Below are positions 24,480 to 28,075 of a stretch of 28,075 bases of DNA, one piece after another. The stretch covers positions 1 through 28,075 of the forward strand of contig CATKZA010000001.1 of assembly GCA_949841235.1 (NCBI GenBank), in the 5' to 3' direction. How positions within the stretch are numbered: position 1 is the stretch's first letter; each line of letters begins with the position of its first letter. The DNA is from an uncultured Clostridiaceae bacterium. GTDB taxonomy: Bacteria > Bacillota > Clostridia > Lachnospirales > Lachnospiraceae. The notes beneath the pieces are model-generated. The model saw only the letters and a program-made list of their open reading frames with translations, searched no databases and was not told where the DNA came from. Position numbers and translations under genes: made by a program.

Positions 24480-24988
24480 TGAGCAAAAAAAGAAAGCTTG
24501 CTATATTATCTGGCGTGGCTATTCTGGTTGTCGCTATCACTGCCTTGGCACTGTATATGGCCTTTGGCCTTGGCTATCGCACATATGCCGGGGAATGGGA
24601 ATTGGAGAAGTTTTATATTAGTGACGAGGACGGAAACTACGGAAAAGCAATATTACCAAGGGGAGAATGGAGCCATTATAATAAGGAGACGGACCAGTAT
24701 GATGTCACCAAGGCAGAAAGAGATACTCTGACCATCGATCATCAGGGGAATTATATTGAAAGGGATGGCTTTGGGAAGTTGTCAGTCAAGGGAAAGCTGA
24801 AGAATTTTTTGGGAAAAGTTTCTTCCTCGGGAAAATGCGTGACGGGCAATTTTCAATCCAAATTTGAAAAATCCGGTGACAAGCTGATTGAGTACACTAG
24901 CATAGATTATGAGTCAGCAGAGGATAATGTGGTAATGCTTGATAATGGAAAAACCGGAAAAACAAAGTATATATGGAGAAGAAGGTAA
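24479..24988 (+). CDS. Membrane-anchored lipocalin-like small protein (169 aa)
   Basis: A basic start (MSKKRKLAIL) leads into one transmembrane helix (residues 8-29), so the rest faces outside. The extracellular part starts YRTYAGEWELEKFYISDEDG, recalling lipocalin-like domains (G-x-W after a turn). A strand-rich region follows with LTIDHQGNY and YIWRRR at the end, a common closing strand. ATG 24479 overlaps the preceding stop by one base (TGATG), with AGGAGGG upstream. Coupling to the secreted protein gene suggests a partner or immunity role, which is inferred only from order and topology. A 14-bp stem terminator follows. Confidence 0.8.
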   Translation: MSKKRKLAILSGVAILVVAITALALYMAFGLGYRTYAGEWELEKFYISDEDGNYGKAILPRGEWSHYNKETDQYDVTKAERDTLTIDHQGNYIERDGFGKLSVKGKLKNFLGKVSSSGKCVTGNFQSKFEKSGDKLIEYTSIDYESAEDNVVMLDNGKTGKTKYIWRRR

Positions 24989-25008
24989 ACTCGGTCTATA
25001 CACTAAGC

Positions 25009-25049
25009 CAGACAGATAAACCTTATATGGTTTATCTGTCTGAACTTTT
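25009..25049 (+). terminator. Terminator of the AT-rich cassette
   Basis: CAGACAGATAAACC (25009-25022), TTATAT loop, GGTTTATCTGTCTG (25029-25042), then AACTTTT. The 14-bp perfect stem overlaps the last codons of the converging macrodomain gene. Confidence 0.88.
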
Positions 25050-25874
25050 ATGCAGCATCACTTTTTCATAAATCTCCCGGTCGCTATCTTTAAAGACATT
25101 GAAAATGGCCCGGTCTATCACATTACCATGCATCTCCAGAAATTTTACCACTGCCTCCACTGCTATGTTTGCCGCCTCCTCCCCCGGAAAATGAAATTCC
25201 CCGGTAGAGATGCAGCAGAACGCCACTGACCTGATGCCATTTTCCACACAGCATTTCAAAACATTCTCATAGCAATGCCGCAAATCTTCTCGAAGCCCAT
25301 CATTGAGCCTTCCGTATACAATCGGGCCGACCGTGTGAATTACGTAATCGCAGGGCAAATTGTAGGCTTTCGTCAAGGTGGCAGTGCCTGTGGGTTCCTG
25401 ATACTGCCCGCCATGGCGCATGCGCCTCCTCTCCATAATTCGGTGGCACTCCTCCCGAAGCTGCATGCCTGCGGCACTGTGGATGGCATTGTCAATGCAT
25501 CTATGGCAAGGCACGAAGCACCCCAGCATCTGAGAGTTGGCGGCGTTCACGATTGCGCCTACCCCAAGCCTGGTAATATCCCCCTGCCAAATGGAAATCC
25601 TATCGCCACAGGATATTTTGCTACCATACTTTTCCCCCAAAGTAGGTATGTCAGATAAATCTACCACTCCTTTTGCGGCAAGTTCCTCCTGGAGATACCC
25701 ATCCTGCATGCGCAAAAGTTCTTCTGAAAGATTCCCTGGCATGCGTATATTCATCAGGGAGCGAATTGCATTTTTCTGTTCTTCCCTATCGTTTCCCACC
25801 CGAAGGTCTCTATACTCTATGGAATCTTCCTTCAATTTCTCCAGCAAGATTTTAATTTGCGTTCCCTTTTCCAT
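25032..25874 (-). CDS. Zinc-containing macrodomain ADP-ribosyl hydrolase (280 aa)
   Basis: The macrodomain occupies about residues 90-270: WQGDITRLGVGAIVNAANSQ binds ADP-ribose, and HTVGPIVYG and ISTGEFHFP form the phosphate loops. The insert GCFVPCHRCIDNAIHSAAG (118-136) matches the Zn-macro motif (Cys119, His124, Cys126) known from the staphylococcal and streptococcal enzymes that remove ADP-ribose from proteins. An 85-residue helical extension precedes the domain. ATG 25874 is chosen because AGGAGG lies about 9 nt upstream; GTG 25883 abuts the SD. It follows the Rrf2 gene by 42 nt. No SirTM sirtuin, LplA or GcvH-like partner, common in Zn-macro operons, is beside it. Confidence 0.92.
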   Translation of the reverse strand: MEKGTQIKILLEKLKEDSIEYRDLRVGNDREEQKNAIRSLMNIRMPGNLSEELLRMQDGYLQEELAAKGVVDLSDIPTLGEKYGSKISCGDRISIWQGDITRLGVGAIVNAANSQMLGCFVPCHRCIDNAIHSAAGMQLREECHRIMERRRMRHGGQYQEPTGTATLTKAYNLPCDYVIHTVGPIVYGRLNDGLREDLRHCYENVLKCCVENGIRSVAFCCISTGEFHFPGEEAANIAVEAVVKFLEMHGNVIDRAIFNVFKDSDREIYEKVMLHKSSDR

Positions 25875-25916
25875 CGCAATCACCCTCCTAAAAAATTGGT
25901 CTGATTCACGCAGATG

Positions 25917-26354
25917 CTACTCCCCCTGCAAATATTTCCGCGTATCCTTCTTTAAGTCCTCTAACGTCAGGGAAGCCAGTTCCCGCTCCATGGCGGACTG
26001 CACCCGGAGAAGTTTTTCATCTAAGATATGATGGATATTTCTCCCCACGGGGCAATCCGAACTGGGATTTTCGTGGAAATGAAACAATTCTCCCCTCTCC
26101 ACGCATTCCACCGCGCGGTAAATATCCAAGAAGGTGATTTCGCCCAAGGGCTTTGCCACACTGGCGCCCCCGGTTCCCCGGGCCACCTTCACCAGCCCCA
26201 CCCCCTTTAGCTGACCCAATATTTTCCTGATAATGACCGGGTTCACATTGGTGCTCCCCGCAAGAAAGTCACTGGTAATCTTATATTCGTTTCCAAAGTG
26301 ATCAATACAGGCGAAAATATGGATCGCCAGCGTAAAGCGACTTGAAATCTGCAT
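25917..26354 (-). CDS. Rrf2-family transcriptional regulator (145 aa)
   Basis: The protein opens MQISSRFTLAIHIFACIDHF and continues with a winged helix (about residues 24-65: ITSDFLAGSTNVNPVIIRKI, GLVKVARGTGGASVAKP). It ends in the dimerisation helix carrying DCPVGRNIHHILDEKLLRVQ. This is Rrf2 (PF02082). Only Cys101 lies in the cluster loop; the three-cysteine set of IscR/NsrR is not present, so an Fe-S cofactor is doubtful. ATG 26354 is chosen for GAGGATTAAC upstream. It probably regulates itself and the macrodomain gene; a palindrome at 26377-26389 is a candidate operator. Confidence 0.92.
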   Translation of the reverse strand: MQISSRFTLAIHIFACIDHFGNEYKITSDFLAGSTNVNPVIIRKILGQLKGVGLVKVARGTGGASVAKPLGEITFLDIYRAVECVERGELFHFHENPSSDCPVGRNIHHILDEKLLRVQSAMERELASLTLEDLKKDTRKYLQGE

Positions 26355-26376
26355 GTTAATCCTCATTTCTGCAAAA

Positions 26377-26421
26377 CGAACTCTGTTCGCTTGTGGCTTA
26401 TTTTTTTTACAATTTATTATA
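26377..26421 (-). promoter_or_regulatory. Candidate promoter and operator of the Rrf2-macrodomain pair
   Basis: A palindrome CGAAC-TCT-GTTCG (26377-26389) lies 23 bp upstream of the Rrf2 start, after a perfect TATAAT on the minus strand (26421-26416). No convincing -35 is seen. The position suits autorepression. Confidence 0.45.
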
Positions 26422-26426
26422 TCTTT

Positions 26427-28075
26427 CTATTCAGGCTCTGCCGTGGGAGCCGCTGTAGATTCTCCGCTGTTCACCGCTCTGGTAAAGCTCAGGTTTGCGC
26501 TCTTCTTCTCCAGCACATTGTACTCATAACTGCCCTTTACCGTCACGCCGCCTTCTGCCTCCGCAGAAAACTCTATTTTCAATGTATCGTTGTTCTTCTC
26601 CTTCAAGCTGTATATGGCTGCGCTATTCTCCGAAAATGCAATATCATTTTCCTTAAACTGCTGAAATAGCTTCCCCAAATTCTCCGTCCCATCTTCCTGG
26701 CTGTAATACACCGTCTTCCGCTGGGTATCGTAAACCACGAAGGTGCGGGACTTGGTTCCATTGTATATCAGCTGGGCATAGCGGTTGGCATTCTCCCCCA
26801 TGGCAGGCACCCACAAAAGGTCGCAGTAATATCCCTTCACGTCCGTGAATTGCACTTGGGAGCCTCTGGGCGACAGGGTGACGGACTGGATTTCCTCGCT
26901 GGAAGTGCTGTCCCGCTTGGTGGATACCATGATCGCCGTAGTGCCATCCTCCTTCGCCAGCGTGTGATCCTTCGCCTCTCCCTGAACCTGATGATCTTCC
27001 CCATCCTTGCTCTGTTCCTTTAATTTCTCCACGTCCTCCTCCGTGTAGTTCTTTGGCTCATATGTCTCCTGATCCTTATTCCACTGATAATATTGCACCT
27101 TATTTCCCATGGGAATGCCAAACACTCCCTCCACTCCATCTGCTGTATCGAATTTCACGGACTCCTTCTGATTCTCATTCAGGGACACGGAAGCAATTCC
27201 CTCCTGAAGCACTTTCAACTCCTTTTCCTCCACATTAATCAGAGTGAGCTGACATACCTGGGAATCCTGGATTTTCGGCTTATCCTTCTCCCCCTCAAAC
27301 AATTTGCCAAACTCAGCCTCCGTCAATGCCTGTTGCTGCCCTAGGACAATCTCCTGAATGCTGTCTCCGTTGAAGTCCCCCATTTCCAGATTCAACCCCT
27401 CAGAAAAATGATAACTCTTCATCACTGACTTGCTGAACACTTCATCCATATCCATGCTGTCTATTTTATTCTTCGCATCATCGTACATCACCAGAGAGAA
27501 CTTTCCCTCATATCCCTCGGAACCATCCTTCTTTCCATCCCCCATTTCCAATTGGATCACTCGGCTTAACCCGCTGGGAGATTGGGTGCTTCCCTTGGCA
27601 ATCACTACACTCTTTCCGTCCTGAAATAATTTTTCTGCCGTTTTCTCTCCCTTCCCAGACCCGTTCTTCCCATCATCCGTCCATACCTGCTGCAGCGGGG
27701 ACAGACAAAAGAGCAGGGCGAAAGTGGCCAGCATGCACCCATACGCAGACAGGCCGCCGCCGGCTGCATACCATTTCTGATACATCATCCTCTTTGCCCG
27801 GCCTTCCGGATTCCTCTCAAAGATCGTTAGGAAGGAATAAATATTGGGAGACTTTTTCTCCTGCAATGTGCCATCCCCATCCTTCACATATCTTTGCCGC
27901 TTCCGGAAATTTAAAATTCCCTGGGCATAATTTTTCCGAAACATCTCCGGCTTTTGATTCACTATTTTTTCATCGCACCAAATCTCGTTGTCCCGATTCC
28001 AAAGATAATAATACAGCCACATCACCGGATTGAACCAATATGCCACCGTGATCAATACCACCAGGAAACGGCGCA
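26427..28075 (-). CDS. M56/BlaR1-like membrane peptidase, C-terminal part (cut by window edge)
   Basis: The frame enters from the right edge and yields 548 residues. YWFNPVMWLYYYLWNRDNEI and WCDEKIV are the downstream part of the M56 (BlaR1/MecR1) zinc-protease domain: NP-x-x-W plus the E-x-x-CDE motif. The HExxH site should lie outside the window. A transmembrane helix (about 105-127) follows, and then some 420 residues that are probably extracellular. These include GDFNGDSIQEIVLG (232-245), an FG-GAP/VCBS-like calcium-loop pattern. No penicillin-binding transpeptidase motifs (STYK, SxN, KTG) are visible, so it is not a beta-lactam sensor of the BlaR1 type. The C-terminus ends in AAPTAEPE. 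A BlaI-type repressor gene is expected just beyond the edge. Confidence 0.85.
   Translation of the reverse strand, partial: RRFLVVLITVAYWFNPVMWLYYYLWNRDNEIWCDEKIVNQKPEMFRKNYAQGILNFRKRQRYVKDGDGTLQEKKSPNIYSFLTIFERNPEGRAKRMMYQKWYAAGGGLSAYGCMLATFALLFCLSPLQQVWTDDGKNGSGKGEKTAEKLFQDGKSVVIAKGSTQSPSGLSRVIQLEMGDGKKDGSEGYEGKFSLVMYDDAKNKIDSMDMDEVFSKSVMKSYHFSEGLNLEMGDFNGDSIQEIVLGQQQALTEAEFGKLFEGEKDKPKIQDSQVCQLTLINVEEKELKVLQEGIASVSLNENQKESVKFDTADGVEGVFGIPMGNKVQYYQWNKDQETYEPKNYTEEDVEKLKEQSKDGEDHQVQGEAKDHTLAKEDGTTAIMVSTKRDSTSSEEIQSVTLSPRGSQVQFTDVKGYYCDLLWVPAMGENANRYAQLIYNGTKSRTFVVYDTQRKTVYYSQEDGTENLGKLFQQFKENDIAFSENSAAIYSLKEKNNDTLKIEFSAEAEGGVTVKGSYEYNVLEKKSANLSFTRAVNSGESTAAPTAEPE

Overview
The window looks like a gut-type Lachnospiraceae (Clostridia cluster XIVa) chromosome. 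The basis is strong GGAGG ribosome binding sites, sigma-A promoters with 17-bp spacers, a CotJC/manganese-catalase remnant, fused MacB-like ATPase-permeases, a C_GCxxG_C_C protein and a serine-recombinase element. This is inference from gene content; no marker gene or rRNA is present, and I saw no tRNA, rRNA or CRISPR array.

Layout. (1) 1-3450 is a mobile and decayed zone: the N-terminal part of a large serine recombinase cut by the left edge, a 56-residue SHOCT-like protein, a zeta-type P-loop toxin overlapping its small partner gene, a scrambled IS4-like transposase and a manganese catalase lacking its N-terminus. (2) 3525-7683 is a probable operon behind a near-consensus promoter: a MotA/ZorA-like channel subunit with a tandem-repeat tail, a MotB/ZorB-like OmpA protein, the tRNA methyltransferase TrmO and an HD-domain dGTPase-like enzyme. 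(3) 7680-9347 holds a DUF4352-type lipoprotein and an AraC regulator, closed by a two-way terminator. (4) 12075 down to 9346 (minus strand) runs nth, a chemotaxis receptor without a visible extracellular sensor domain, and a C_GCxxG_C_C protein. (5) 12353-12617 is a deletion scar fusing MarR and DUF1848 gene fragments. (6) 17027 down to 12687 (minus) encodes a response regulator, sensor kinase, ABC ATPase and ABC-2 permease. A terminator lies between kinase and ATPase, with a probable regulator-controlled promoter placed partly inside it. (7) 17288-22212 (plus) is a tandem pair of MacB-like fused transporters, the first interrupted by one in-frame TAG. (8) 22412-24988 is an AT-rich cassette: a 21-bp-period direct repeat, a promoter, a CPBP (Abi) membrane protease, a secreted cysteine-containing protein and a membrane-anchored lipocalin-like protein. 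(9) 28075 down to 25032 (minus) has an M56/BlaR1-like peptidase running off the right edge, an Rrf2 regulator and a zinc macrodomain hydrolase.

The best candidates for something undescribed are the ZorAB-like stator pair without ZorC/D/E but with a nucleotide hydrolase downstream, and the AT-rich CPBP/secreted-protein cassette whose operator-like repeat has the geometry used by LytTR-type bacteriocin regulators. Both are hypotheses. The sequence shows the parts, not their function.
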